A stretch of DNA of 44,671 nucleotides from Bacteroidales bacterium (GTDB lineage: Bacteria; Bacteroidota; Bacteroidia; Bacteroidales; PWNQ01), in the NCBI GenBank assembly GCA_003557725.1, contig PWNQ01000012.1:1-44671 (forward strand), written 5' to 3'. Shown piece by piece: positions 9,120 to 19,143 of this stretch. Numbering within the stretch: the stretch's first letter is position 1; each line of letters opens with the position of its first letter. The notes below the pieces were generated by a model. That model did no database searches and had not been told where the DNA came from. It saw nothing but the letters and a program-made list of their open reading frames with translations. Made by a program: the position numbers and the translations under genes.

Positions 9120-10532
9120 TTACTTGTCCTGGTCTTTGTCCGTGTCTTTATCCGATTTTTTGGCAGATTCTTTATCAGACTCTTTATCCGATTCTTTATC
9201 CTTTTTATTATCTTTTTCTTTCCAGTATTTATCTACCAGTTCTTTTTTGATTCCTGCTTCTGCTTTAGAGAAGTATGTTGCCAGCAATTCCCAGGCCGTA
9301 TCCAGCATGGCTTCCATATCCATGTTTACATCGATGGCCAGCAATTTATTGGAGTATTCTTTAGCAAACTTAAGGGTCCGTTCGTCATAATCGGTAAGGT
9401 CGAATCCATTTTCCAGTTTGGTTTTGGCATTGGCAGCATCGGCGTATAGCCGGATGGCGGTGTTCATCACCTGCGGGTGGTCTTCGCGGGTTTGTGTTCC
9501 GATCACCAGTTGTTTAAGTCTTGATAAAGAGCGGAAGGGGTCTACGATCACCTTTCCAATATCCGTATCTCTGCGGAGGAAAAGCTGTCCTTCGGTAATA
9601 TATCCCGTATTATCGGGGATGGCATGTGTGATATCGCCTCCTGACAGGGTAGTTACCGCCACGATGGTGATGGATCCTTTTCCGGGGAACTGTACGGCTT
9701 TTTCATATATTCTGGCCAGGTCTGAATACAGTGAGCCCGGCATACTGTCCTTGGAAGGGATCTGATCCATACGGTTGGACACAATGCTAAGGGCATCGGC
9801 GAAGAGGGTCATGTCGGTAAGCAGCACCAGGACGTTTTCTCCCTTTTGGGTTGCAAAGTATTCGGCTGTAGTAAGTGCCATATCGGGCACCAGCAGGCGT
9901 TCTACCGGGGGGTCATCGGTGGTATTTACAAAGCTGACGATGCGGTCCATGGCCCCTGCATTGTTAAATACGTTTTTAAAATACAGGTAATCATCATTGG
10001 AAAGGCCCATTCCGCCCAAAATGATCTTATCGGCTTTGGCTCTGAGAGCCACACTGGCCATTACCTGGTTGTAAGGCTGGTCGGGGTCGGCAAAGAACGG
10101 GATTTTTTGTCCTGATACCAGGCTGTTATTCAAGTCAATGCCAGCAATTCCTGTAGCGATAAGCTCTGAAGGTTGCTCCCTTCTCACCGGGTTTACGGAA
10201 GGGCCGCCAATTTCTGTAACCTTTCCCTCCACCTCGGGTCCCCCGTCGATGGGTGCTCCGTAAGCATTGAAAAAGCGTCCGGCCAGCTGGTCACCCACCT
10301 TTAACTGGGGGGGATTGCCTAAAAAGGTCACCTCTGCATTGGTAGGAATACCCTCAGTGCCGGAGAAGATCTGCAGAACTATCTGGTCGCCAATGATTTT
10401 TACCACTTGCGCCATCCGGTCTTCCACCAGGGCGATCTCATCATATCCCACACCGGTGGCCGTTAAGGAAACGGTGGCCTTTGTTATGTTGTTAAGCTTA
10501 GTATATGTTTTTTGAAATGCTTGACTTTCCAT
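9120..10532 (-). CDS. V/A-type ATP synthase subunit B with an unusual Lys/Asp/Ser/Glu-repeat C-terminal tail
   Basis: PVNPVRREQPSELIATGIAGIDLNNSLVSGQKIPFF... B-subunit core; tail KEKDNKKDKESDKESDKESAKKSDKDTDKDQDK. Confidence 0.93.
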   Translation of the reverse strand: MESQAFQKTYTKLNNITKATVSLTATGVGYDEIALVEDRMAQVVKIIGDQIVLQIFSGTEGIPTNAEVTFLGNPPQLKVGDQLAGRFFNAYGAPIDGGPEVEGKVTEIGGPSVNPVRREQPSELIATGIAGIDLNNSLVSGQKIPFFADPDQPYNQVMASVALRAKADKIILGGMGLSNDDYLYFKNVFNNAGAMDRIVSFVNTTDDPPVERLLVPDMALTTAEYFATQKGENVLVLLTDMTLFADALSIVSNRMDQIPSKDSMPGSLYSDLARIYEKAVQFPGKGSITIVAVTTLSGGDITHAIPDNTGYITEGQLFLRRDTDIGKVIVDPFRSLSRLKQLVIGTQTREDHPQVMNTAIRLYADAANAKTKLENGFDLTDYDERTLKFAKEYSNKLLAIDVNMDMEAMLDTAWELLATYFSKAEAGIKKELVDKYWKEKDNKKDKESDKESDKESAKKSDKDTDKDQDK

Positions 10533-10561
10533 GGTTGTTATTTTAATAATACATTACTGTT

Positions 10562-12346
10562 TTAGTTTTCCGCAGGCTCTTTTTGAACACGTTCATTTAT
10601 GATATCATCCAGCTCTTTTTCACGTGTTTTAAAGTCATCGGAGTGGAATTTAGCGTAGTTCATCTGTTTAAACTGGTTGATAATACGCTTAAAAAAGTCG
10701 CCCACTTCTTCAAAGTGCTGGAATTCAAATTCTTTGTCTATTACTTCCAGTACTTTATCCATCATATATTTTTGTCTTTTCAGCGGGGTTACTGAGTCCA
10801 CTTTGTCGAAAGCATCTTGTTGAAGGATAACAAAGTCCATCATTTCCGATCTCCAGAACCGTATATGAAAGTCCACGGGCACTCCGTCATCTCCCAGGAT
10901 ATTGATCTGTTCCATGGTTTCTTTACCGGTAAACAGGATATCTTTGGCGCGGGTCACCTTATTGATCCAGTTTTCGTCCATATTTTCTCTGAGCGACTTT
11001 TGCACTTCCTCATATTCCAGGTACTTGGAGTAGCTTTCAATGGGGTCAATGGCGGGATATCTCTTGCTGTCGGCACGGCTTTGTGATAGTCCATAGAAGC
11101 ATCGGGCCGCTTTTCGTGTGCTTTCGGTTACCGGTTCTTTCAGGTTTCCACCGGCGGGGGATACGGTTCCGATAAAGGTGATGGATCCGGGTTTATCGTT
11201 ATTCAGGTATACATATCCTGCGCGGGCATAGAAGTTGGAGATAATGGCCGACAGGTCCATGGGGAATGCATCCGGTCCGGGCAGTTCTTCCATCCGGTTG
11301 GACATTTCCCTGAGGGCTTGAGCCCACCGGGAGGTGGAGTCGGCCATAAGCAATACGCGCAATCCCATACACCGGTAATATTCTGCAATGGTCATGGCTG
11401 TATATACCGAGGCTTCTCTTGCTGCCACGGGCATGTTGGAGGTATTGGCAATAATGGTGGTGCGCTCAATAAGCTTTTTCCCGGTATGGGGGTCTTCCAG
11501 TTCGGGAAACTCCTTAAAGACCTCTACCACCTCATTATCGCGCTCCCCACAGGCGGCAATGATTACTATATCTGCTTCTGCCTGTTTGGAGATGGCATGC
11601 TGCAATACGGTCTTTCCCGTTCCAAAAGGGCCGGGGATAAAGCCGGTTCCCCCTTCGGTGATGGGGTTCAGGGTGTCGATACAGCGCACTCCCGTTTCCA
11701 GCAGCTTGAAGGGGCGGGGCTTGTTTTTAAAGGCTTTTATCGGCATCTTTACAGGCCACTTCTGTACCATGGTCACCTTTATCTCTTCACCTTCTTCATT
11801 GGTGATCACGGCAATCTGGTCGTCCACACGGTATTTACCTTCTTTGGTGATCTCTTTTACGGTGTGTCGTCCCTTGAGCTTGAAAGGCACCATGATCCTG
11901 TGGGGCATGCCGTTTTCCTGCACCTCCCCCAGCCAATCTCCGGCCACCACCTGGTCGTCTTTTTGGGCCAATGGCTTGAACTCCCATTGTGCCTCACGAT
12001 CCAATGGGTCGGTATACTCTCCCCGCTTAAGGAAAACACCCTCCATCTTATCCAGGTCGTTTTGCAACCCGTCGTAATTCCTCGAGAGGATGCCGGGTGC
12101 TAAAGTAACCTCCAGCATGTGCCCCTCAAAGACCACCTTGCTGTCCGGCCTGAGCCCGCGGGTGCTCTCAAAAACCTGCACAAACGCCTGCTCACCGGTA
12201 ATCTTGATTACCTCGGCCATTAAAGTCTCATCATTGTGCCGGATGAAACAAATCTCGTTTTGCCCCACCGGGCCATCCACTTTTACAATAACCAGGTTGG
12301 CAATTATTCCGGTGACAATACCCGTTGTCTTATCTTTTCTTTCCAT
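10562..12346 (-). CDS. V/A-type ATP synthase subunit A
   Basis: Walker A GPFGTGKTVLQ; GERDNEVVEVFKEFPEL; MADSTSRWAQALREMSNRMEELPGPDAFPMDL. Confidence 0.95.
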   Translation of the reverse strand: MERKDKTTGIVTGIIANLVIVKVDGPVGQNEICFIRHNDETLMAEVIKITGEQAFVQVFESTRGLRPDSKVVFEGHMLEVTLAPGILSRNYDGLQNDLDKMEGVFLKRGEYTDPLDREAQWEFKPLAQKDDQVVAGDWLGEVQENGMPHRIMVPFKLKGRHTVKEITKEGKYRVDDQIAVITNEEGEEIKVTMVQKWPVKMPIKAFKNKPRPFKLLETGVRCIDTLNPITEGGTGFIPGPFGTGKTVLQHAISKQAEADIVIIAACGERDNEVVEVFKEFPELEDPHTGKKLIERTTIIANTSNMPVAAREASVYTAMTIAEYYRCMGLRVLLMADSTSRWAQALREMSNRMEELPGPDAFPMDLSAIISNFYARAGYVYLNNDKPGSITFIGTVSPAGGNLKEPVTESTRKAARCFYGLSQSRADSKRYPAIDPIESYSKYLEYEEVQKSLRENMDENWINKVTRAKDILFTGKETMEQINILGDDGVPVDFHIRFWRSEMMDFVILQQDAFDKVDSVTPLKRQKYMMDKVLEVIDKEFEFQHFEEVGDFFKRIINQFKQMNYAKFHSDDFKTREKELDDIINERVQKEPAEN

Positions 12347-13193
12347 AATTTATAGTGTATTCCCGGGGAAATTCAAACCCCGACTTAAGTTCATTGAACA
12401 ACTCTTTAAACATTTTGCGGCCCTGCTCCGTATCCAGCGCATACCAACGCTCCACAATAAAGAGCTTTAACACAAAGGCCAATACTTTTTCGATGGTGAA
12501 ATAATTAAAGAAGGTGATGCTATCCAAATATTTCCATTTATGCATGTCCAGCTTCATCTCCCGCTCTTCCAGCTTTTCTGACTGGAATATTTGGATGATC
12601 TCCTCCATATATTCAACCCTGGCAGATAACCCAAAGTCCACTGCCCGGCTTTTTTTCAAAGCTTCCGTTACTTCATTGTTCCCAATAAACTGCTGCTCAG
12701 GGTTCAATTCATGCCTTCTTGCATTTAATGCAATGGCAATATTGGCTATATTCCGTTCGTAGTCAGCAATTTTATTGATAAATTCGTTCCCATGGGAGTC
12801 CAAAAAGTCATAATATCCCCGGCTGAGCATCCGGGAAGCCGTCACTTCATTTACCCCCTCCGGGTCCTGGTGGATATGCTGAATAAAATCACTCCAGTAC
12901 CGGGGATAAACGGACATATCCACCTGATCAAAAGACTTTTTGTCCAGCAATAGCTCCAGCTGTGCCCTGGAATAATTGGCCCGGGGCTCCCAGGGTTTAT
13001 CCTTTTGATATAATAAGTGAATAAGGTTATGGTGGTCAAAACGCAGATAAAAATGACGAGCCCACCGCATATCCTTATCCGTGAGGCTGTTTTCTATCCT
13101 CTCCCGAAAGTCCTTGCCTGTGAATGGCAACTTCTTCATATCCGGGCTGATCTCTGGTAAACCGGAAATTAAATAATGATAGAGTGTGAACAT
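12330..13193 (-). CDS. DUF2764 family protein (V/A-ATPase operon-associated)
   Basis: MFTLYHYLISGLPEISPD... located between subunits E and A, typical for Bacteroidota operons; 17-bp overlap with A. Confidence 0.8.
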   Translation of the reverse strand: MFTLYHYLISGLPEISPDMKKLPFTGKDFRERIENSLTDKDMRWARHFYLRFDHHNLIHLLYQKDKPWEPRANYSRAQLELLLDKKSFDQVDMSVYPRYWSDFIQHIHQDPEGVNEVTASRMLSRGYYDFLDSHGNEFINKIADYERNIANIAIALNARRHELNPEQQFIGNNEVTEALKKSRAVDFGLSARVEYMEEIIQIFQSEKLEEREMKLDMHKWKYLDSITFFNYFTIEKVLAFVLKLFIVERWYALDTEQGRKMFKELFNELKSGFEFPREYTINYGKKR

Positions 13194-13195
13194 GA

Positions 13196-13807
13196 TTACC
13201 GTGATTCAAAAAGAAATTCCATGGTTTTGGGACGAAGGTACGACTTGAAGAAGTTGTTAAAATCCTGCTCCGTAAAATTTATCTGGTAACTGCTTCCCGA
13301 CGGAGCAACTTTGAACCCGGATTTTAATCTTCCGGAAAAACTGAACGTTACCTCCTTGTTTAACTGGTTGAAAAGTTCGTTTTTGAAGTACTTCTCCAGT
13401 TCCTCTTTCTGCTTTTCAGGTAAAATTACGTCCAGATCCGTACTTTGTTTTTCCCCCCACTTTTCCACAATGGTTTTTATCAGCGCTCCCACATATTCCT
13501 TCTGAGAAAACAACTCTTTTGATGACGGCTCCACTGCTTTGGCCGTTATCAAATGGGTGATTTCCTGTTTTAAGGCAGAAACGGACTGATCTACTGCCAT
13601 CTTCATTTCTTTTTCCACCTGCTCACGCGTGGATTGTGCCTGCTCTTCTGCACTGGAAACAATGTCACCGGCCTTCTTTTTGGCCTCCCTTTCAATCTTA
13701 TCCGCTTTATCCCTGGCTTCGCTTATGATCTTATCCCCCTCATCCCGGGCCTTTTGAACCCCCTCCTGGTAAATCTTCTCAGTGAGAACCTCAATTTTCT
13801 TTGTCAT
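13196..13807 (-). CDS. V/A-type ATP synthase subunit E
   Basis: MTKKIEVLTEKIYQEGVQKARDEGDKIISEARDKADKIEREAKKKAGDIVSSAEEQAQ; first gene of the operon. Confidence 0.87.
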   Translation of the reverse strand: MTKKIEVLTEKIYQEGVQKARDEGDKIISEARDKADKIEREAKKKAGDIVSSAEEQAQSTREQVEKEMKMAVDQSVSALKQEITHLITAKAVEPSSKELFSQKEYVGALIKTIVEKWGEKQSTDLDVILPEKQKEELEKYFKNELFNQLNKEVTFSFSGRLKSGFKVAPSGSSYQINFTEQDFNNFFKSYLRPKTMEFLFESR

Positions 13808-14127
13808 ATCCTTTGGTTTTTCTATAGAATAATGTGCCTGTTGTCATTTAATGATGCCGTTAACATAGCATCGCAAAAATATTACTATCCCCAATCGCTT
13901 ATTTATGATGATGCAAAAGTATAATAAATTAACAAAAATAAACTTATATTGCTTTATTAGGTATTAATCGCCCTTCAGTAAAGGATAGAAGAGGATTTTA
14001 TTTTACTGTTAATAGATAAACAATAAAATTTTTGGTTTATTATATGAGACCGGTGAAAAAACATAAAATTTATGGCATCCGTTGATTTTGAAATATGTAT
14101 TAATCCGGTAATTGGCTGATTGAGAGA

Positions 14128-14162
14128 TAAAAAAAGCACCGGGGAACCGGTGCTTTTTTTTT
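14128..14162 (-). terminator. Rho-independent terminator downstream of the DUF1015 gene
   Basis: aaaaaaagcaccggggaaccggtgcttttttttt. Confidence 0.85.
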
Positions 14163-14220
14163 AAAGAGGATATGGTATCTGGTGTGTATATCCATATCCC
14201 AACTATACTATTGGGAAAAA

Positions 14221-15471
14221 TTAGTCATCCAGGGTGTGAACCACCAGTCCGGACCTTAGCTTAGGCTCAAACCATGTGGTTTTTGGGGGCATGATCTTTC
14301 CGCTGTCGGCGATATCCAGGAGTTGTTTCAGGGATACGGGGTACAAAGCGAAGGCCACTTTCATTTCTCCGCTGTCCACTCGTTTTACCAGTTCATCCAG
14401 TCCTCGTATGCCGCCCACAAAGTCTATCCTGTCGCTGGTTCTCAAGTCTTTAATATCCAGCATTTGGTCCAATACATACTTTGAAAGCACGTTTACGTCC
14501 AGTATTCCCAGGGGGTCTTTATCGTCATAGGTACCTTCTTTAGCCGTCATGGAGTACCATTTCCCTTCCAGGTACATGCCAAAATTATGGAGTTGGTTCG
14601 GTTTATAAGGGGTTGTACCCTTTTCTTCCATATGGAATACCTCTTCCAGTTTGCTAAGAAATTGATCTGCTGATAGTCCATTCAGGTCTTTCACCACCCG
14701 GTTATAATCAATAATTTTTAGTTGGTTATCGGGGAAGTGCACAGCCAGGAAGTAGTTATACTCTTCCGATCCATTGTGGTCGGGGTTATTTTTCTTTTTT
14801 TCATTTCCCACCAGTGCAGCTGCGGCGGTTCTGTGATGTCCGTCGGCCACGTAGGTATTAGGGATTGATTCAAACAGTTGCAATAGTTTTTGGTTTGTTT
14901 GCTCATCATGGATTGGCCAGAACTGATGTTGTACCTGGTCGTCTGCCAGGAAGTCATACTCGGGTTGGTGTTTGCTAACCCATTCTTCGATGATTTGATC
15001 GATTTCAGGTACGGCTCTGTATGTAAAGAACACGGGTTCCATGTTGGCATCAGTAATGCGAACATGTTTCATGCGGTCTTCTTCTTTGGCGGCCCGGGTC
15101 AGCTCATGCTTTTTAATGATATCGTTCATGTAGTCTTGCACGCCTGCACAGCCTACAAGTCCATATTGTTTATGGTTTCCCATGCGTTGTGCATAGATGT
15201 ACAGCATGTCCTGGTTGTCTTTTACCAGCCAGTTATTATCCCGGAATTTGCGGAAATTTTCTTTGGCTTTGTTGTATACCGGGTCACTGTAGAGGTCTGT
15301 TTCCGGTGGCAGGTCGATTTCCGGTTTAATAATATGCAGTAAAGATTTTTCGTTGCCTTCCGCTTCCACGCGGGCTTCTTTTGAATCCAGCACGTCATAG
15401 GGCCGGGAGGCAATTTCCCGGGCCATTTCTTTTGGCGGGCGCCATCCTTTAAACGGTTTTAATATTGCCAT
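14221..15471 (-). CDS. DUF1015 family protein
   Basis: MAILKPFKGWRPPKEMAREIASRPYDVLDSKEAR...YVADGHHRTAAA is the DUF1015 signature. Confidence 0.9.
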   Translation of the reverse strand: MAILKPFKGWRPPKEMAREIASRPYDVLDSKEARVEAEGNEKSLLHIIKPEIDLPPETDLYSDPVYNKAKENFRKFRDNNWLVKDNQDMLYIYAQRMGNHKQYGLVGCAGVQDYMNDIIKKHELTRAAKEEDRMKHVRITDANMEPVFFTYRAVPEIDQIIEEWVSKHQPEYDFLADDQVQHQFWPIHDEQTNQKLLQLFESIPNTYVADGHHRTAAAALVGNEKKKNNPDHNGSEEYNYFLAVHFPDNQLKIIDYNRVVKDLNGLSADQFLSKLEEVFHMEEKGTTPYKPNQLHNFGMYLEGKWYSMTAKEGTYDDKDPLGILDVNVLSKYVLDQMLDIKDLRTSDRIDFVGGIRGLDELVKRVDSGEMKVAFALYPVSLKQLLDIADSGKIMPPKTTWFEPKLRSGLVVHTLDD

Positions 15472-15553
15472 ATTTTTAATTTTTAATGGTCTGTATCACC
15501 CCAGGAGGGGCCCTCTGCAGGTCAGAAGCATATTTTTTCCTTGTATAGCAGAT

Positions 15554-15596
15554 ATGCCTTGCTGTTATCATATTTGATTGGACAACAGCAAGGCAT
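15554..15596 (-). terminator. 13-bp perfect inverted repeat downstream of the four-helix-bundle gene (possible terminator)
   Basis: atgccttgctgtt (15554-15566) / aacagcaaggcat (15584-15596), 17-nt loop; no strong U-tract. Confidence 0.5.
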
Positions 15597-15660
15597 GGTA
15601 TACAGACGTGTGAATAACTATATGATATTCTGCTTTACAGCAGATTGTTTTTCAATAGCT

Positions 15661-16188
15661 TTACTGGTTGAAATTGTGGTTTTGCGTCGGTTGAGAGTGG
15701 TTGCTATAGTTTCCGTTGGGGTTGCCATTGTTGGTTCGCTGAAGTGAAGAGATCAGTGCTCCCATCATCTTGGACAGTTCAATGAGTTGTCCTCGTGAAT
15801 CTTCATAAGCTTCTTCTCCCAGGTATCCAAAACGGTGTGCGATGGTGGTAAGCACTACACATTCTCTGATACAGCTTTTGGACAATTTCAGGTGATAAAT
15901 AAATTGGCTTTTTGTCCGCCCTGACCCTTCTGCAATTCGAATGGCAATAGACTGGGAGGCATTGCGGAAACGAGCGGCCAGGCCGTCGTCATCCAGCTCA
16001 GGAAATAACCTGGTGGTATCATGAACCCACTGAGTATAGGTTAACACCTTCTCGTACAAGCGCAAATCTTCAAAGCGAAAAAAACTAAAATTCCGCTCTT
16101 CGCGAGGTTGCTGCTCCTGATCGCCCTGGGGTTGCTGCTCCTGGTCTTCCATTGGCTCTCTTTGCTCTTCTTCTCTCATGTTAAACAT
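15661..16188 (-). CDS. Four helix bundle protein (S23/IVS-like) with N-terminal Gln/Glu-rich repeats
   Basis: FEDLRLYEKVLTYTQWVHDTTRLFPELDDDGLAARFRNASQSIAIRIAEGSGRTKSQFIYHLKLSKSCIRECVVLTTIAHRFGYL matches the four-helix bundle (IVS-encoded-like) family; repeat DQEQQPQGDQEQQPREE. Confidence 0.83.
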   Translation of the reverse strand: MFNMREEEQREPMEDQEQQPQGDQEQQPREERNFSFFRFEDLRLYEKVLTYTQWVHDTTRLFPELDDDGLAARFRNASQSIAIRIAEGSGRTKSQFIYHLKLSKSCIRECVVLTTIAHRFGYLGEEAYEDSRGQLIELSKMMGALISSLQRTNNGNPNGNYSNHSQPTQNHNFNQ

Positions 16189-16295
16189 AGTTTTTAAATT
16201 TAGGCTGACAAAAATAGCGGTTTTTATTACAACAGGTATACTTTGCCACTAATTATTATTTTATTTGATTAAAAGACTCTTTATAGTAGTATGTA

Positions 16296-16353
16296 AAGCT
16301 ATGCCATAACACGTGCAACCATGTGCCTGCAACCATGTGATCCGGCATAGCTT
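16296..16353 (-). terminator. Stem-loop downstream of serA with an internal direct repeat in the loop
   Basis: aagctatgcc (16296-16305) / ggcatagctt (16344-16353); loop contains gcaaccatgtg twice. Confidence 0.5.
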
Positions 16354-16376
16354 CTTCTGATTTTCAACGATTCAGG

Positions 16377-17300
16377 CTATTTGTTCACCTGAAATGTGCG
16401 GTCATTATTTTTCAGAAACTTTACGATTTGCTCTGCTGCCGCCAGTCCGGCATTGATATTGGCTTCTGCTGTCTGGGCTCCCATTTTCTTTGGCGTGAAA
16501 TAATATTGCCCTTCAAACTTTTGTGCTATCTGCTGTGCCATATCGGGGGCAATATCAGAAAGGTAGTGGAAGTCTTTTCGCTCTTCCATCACCTTCATCA
16601 GTTCCTCCTCATGGATAACTTCTTTGCGTGCGGTATTAACCAGGGTGGCCTTTTCCGGCATGCTGCTCAGCAGGGAAAAGTTGATGGACTGTTTGGTTTT
16701 TTCGTTGGCGGGGATATGCAGGGATATATATTGACACCGTGCATACAGTTCTTTTTCTGATTCCAGGGGTTTAACCCCTTCTTTTTCTATCTCTTGCTTA
16801 CTGAGGAAGGGGTCGTAGGCATAGATATCCATTTGAAATCCTTTGGCTATCTCGGCCACCAGTCGTCCCACATTTCCAAAAGCGTGTATTCCCAGTGTTT
16901 TTCCTCTCAGTTCTGTGCCGGATTTTCCGTTAAACTGCCCTCTGGCGTGGTAGATCATCATGCCTATGGCCAGTTCGGCCACGGCATTAGAATTTTGCCC
17001 CGGGGTGTTCATCACCACCACTCCTTTTGCGGATGCTGCTTCCAGGTCTACGTTGTCGTAGCCGGCTCCGGCGCGGATCACGATTTTGAGCTCTTTTGCT
17101 GCGTCAATAACTTCTGCAGTAACCTTATCGCTTCTTATTATCAAGGCGGTGGCGTCTTTTACTGCTTCCAGTAGTTGGCTTTTATCCGTATATTTTTCCA
17201 GGAGTGCCAACTCATAGCCGGCCTCTTGTGCGATTTTTTGTATCCCCGGAATGGTATCCGGATGGAACGGCTTCTCCGTTGCTACCAGTAACTTTGTCAT
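16377..17300 (-). CDS. serA: D-3-phosphoglycerate dehydrogenase
   Basis: 2-hydroxyacid dehydrogenase fold (VIRAGAGYDNVDLEAASAKGVVVMNTPGQNSNAVAELAIGMM; LGIHAFGNVGRLVAEIAKGF) adjacent to serC. Confidence 0.87.
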   Translation of the reverse strand: MTKLLVATEKPFHPDTIPGIQKIAQEAGYELALLEKYTDKSQLLEAVKDATALIIRSDKVTAEVIDAAKELKIVIRAGAGYDNVDLEAASAKGVVVMNTPGQNSNAVAELAIGMMIYHARGQFNGKSGTELRGKTLGIHAFGNVGRLVAEIAKGFQMDIYAYDPFLSKQEIEKEGVKPLESEKELYARCQYISLHIPANEKTKQSINFSLLSSMPEKATLVNTARKEVIHEEELMKVMEERKDFHYLSDIAPDMAQQIAQKFEGQYYFTPKKMGAQTAEANINAGLAAAEQIVKFLKNNDRTFQVNK

Positions 17301-17354
17301 AACTGTATAGGTTTAATTACCGCCCCGCCTTAACGGGGGGGCGGAAGGTTTTTG

Positions 17355-18422
17355 TTAATGATTTTGTTCAAATTCTTTCATGCAATCCATAAGTGCTTCC
17401 ACACTTTCTCTTGGCATTGCATTATATAGGGATGCACGGAACCCGCCCACATCGCGGTGCCCTTTAATGCCCATCATGCCGCGGGAGGTGGCAAACTCAA
17501 GGAATGGCTTTTCCAGTTCTGAGTAGGTTTCGTTCATTACAAAGCATACATTCATCAGAGAGCGGTCTTTTGCTTTGGTTACGGTGGGCTTGAACAGCTT
17601 GTTCCTTTCGATTTCCTCATACAAAAGGTTAGCTTTCTCAATATTGATCTTTTCCATAGCTTCCACCCCCCCATTTTGCTTCAACCACCTGAGCGTTTGC
17701 ACTGCCGCAAAAACAGGCACCACCGGGGGCGTGTTGAACATGGATTCCTTTTTAATGTGGGTGCGGTAGTCCAGCATAGTTGGAATATGGCGATCTACCT
17801 TGCCCAGCAGCTCCTCTTTAATAATCACAAAGGTCACACCGGAAGGGGCCAGGTTCTTTTGCGCACCACCATATATAATGCCATAGCGGGATACATCCAT
17901 GGGGCGGCTAAAGATATCTGAAGACATGTCTGCAACCAACGGTACGGGGCTCTTGATATCTTCCCTGATCTCTGTACCGTAAATGGTATTATTGGTCGTG
18001 ATATGGAAGTAGTCGGCATCTTCAGGAATAGTATATTCAGGAATATAATTGAAATTCTGGTCCTGAGAGGAGCCCACCACGTCTACCTCTCCGAAAAATT
18101 TGGCCTCTTTGATGGCCTTGGAAGCCCAGGAGCCGGTGTTCAGGTAGGCCGCCTTCTTCTTCATAATGTTAAATGGCACCATAGCAAACTGGAGGCTGGC
18201 ACCTCCACCCAAAAATACTACCTCATAACCCGCAGGGATGTTTAACAAGTCTTTAAAACCCTGGCGAGCCTCATCCATAACAGCAACAAACTCCTTGCTG
18301 CGGTGGGAGATCTCCATAATAGATAAACCCATACCCCCGAAGTCCTTAATGGCTTCTGCAGTGTTTTGAATGGTGAAGTCCGGCATAATGGACGGACCTG
18401 CAAAAAAATTATGTTTTTTCAT
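17355..18422 (-). CDS. serC: Phosphoserine aminotransferase
   Basis: [28 protein letters not shown]...[12 protein letters not shown]...[18 protein letters not shown]. Confidence 0.95.
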   Translation of the reverse strand: MKKHNFFAGPSIMPDFTIQNTAEAIKDFGGMGLSIMEISHRSKEFVAVMDEARQGFKDLLNIPAGYEVVFLGGGASLQFAMVPFNIMKKKAAYLNTGSWASKAIKEAKFFGEVDVVGSSQDQNFNYIPEYTIPEDADYFHITTNNTIYGTEIREDIKSPVPLVADMSSDIFSRPMDVSRYGIIYGGAQKNLAPSGVTFVIIKEELLGKVDRHIPTMLDYRTHIKKESMFNTPPVVPVFAAVQTLRWLKQNGGVEAMEKINIEKANLLYEEIERNKLFKPTVTKAKDRSLMNVCFVMNETYSELEKPFLEFATSRGMMGIKGHRDVGGFRASLYNAMPRESVEALMDCMKEFEQNH

Positions 18423-18526
18423 AACATTTGGTTTTTAGTTGATTATAAAAAAAAGAATACACAACGTATTCCTTGCGAAAATGCAATTATTTTTTCAATT
18501 TATTGACAGAAAAAGAAAAACTCCTG

Positions 18527-18838
18527 CTAAACGCTCACATCACCGATCTTGTCGCGGATAGATTGGATCTTTTCTTTCATCATGGATGACTGGTTCTTTT
18601 TTATATCGAACTTTACGGTGGAGTAAATGCGTTGAGAATGGGGCTCCAGCACATCGTGGGCTTTCTGAAGTACTGCCAGCGCTTCTTCAAAGCTGTTGGT
18701 CTCAAATATTGTACCCATAGGAGTAAGCTGATAGGGAACATCTCCGTTTTTGAATACTTCAATGATCTTGCTCACATACGAGCTTACACTGATCCCCTTA
18801 TCCGTGGGAAACATGGCAAATTCAGTTAATACGGCCAT
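18527..18838 (-). CDS. Thiamine-binding-like / MTH1187 (DUF77) family protein
   Basis: MAVLTEFAMFPTDKGISVSSYVSKIIEVFKNGDVPYQLTPMGTIFET; start at internal Met 18838 preferred over 18916. Confidence 0.8.
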   Translation of the reverse strand: MAVLTEFAMFPTDKGISVSSYVSKIIEVFKNGDVPYQLTPMGTIFETNSFEEALAVLQKAHDVLEPHSQRIYSTVKFDIKKNQSSMMKEKIQSIRDKIGDVSV

Positions 18839-19143
18839 AATAGTCGATTTTTTTGTGGTGATGATTGCAGTGGCAAAGATAAAAAATTCCCTCAATATTA
18901 TGGATAAGTCCGCCAAAAATCGCCCCTTTGATCGTGTATTATCGCCAATTTCGCCGCCACCCTTTAATAATTTTGTGATTATCGCCCGGGTTAAGGCTTG
19001 CTTTTTTATAATGGATTGTTTATCTTTACGGCCTGCTACGGATTGATTGGGTTGAGTTTGGATTATTATCTGGAAGGAGTTTTCAAACCGGGTGCAGCGT
19101 TTATTGCGGGGTCTTTTTTGCTATAAACCAAAACCATATTATC

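Noticed and set aside
11318-12103. Long plus-strand ORF (261 aa) opposite ATPase subunit A
   Set aside because: Antisense shadow of a strongly conserved gene; His/Gly/Tyr-rich composition without recognisable domain.
13925-14125. AT-rich intergenic region upstream of the V/A-ATPase operon as a possible ncRNA
   Set aside because: No stable stem-loop or known RNA motif visible beyond the DUF1015 terminator; probably the operon promoter/leader.
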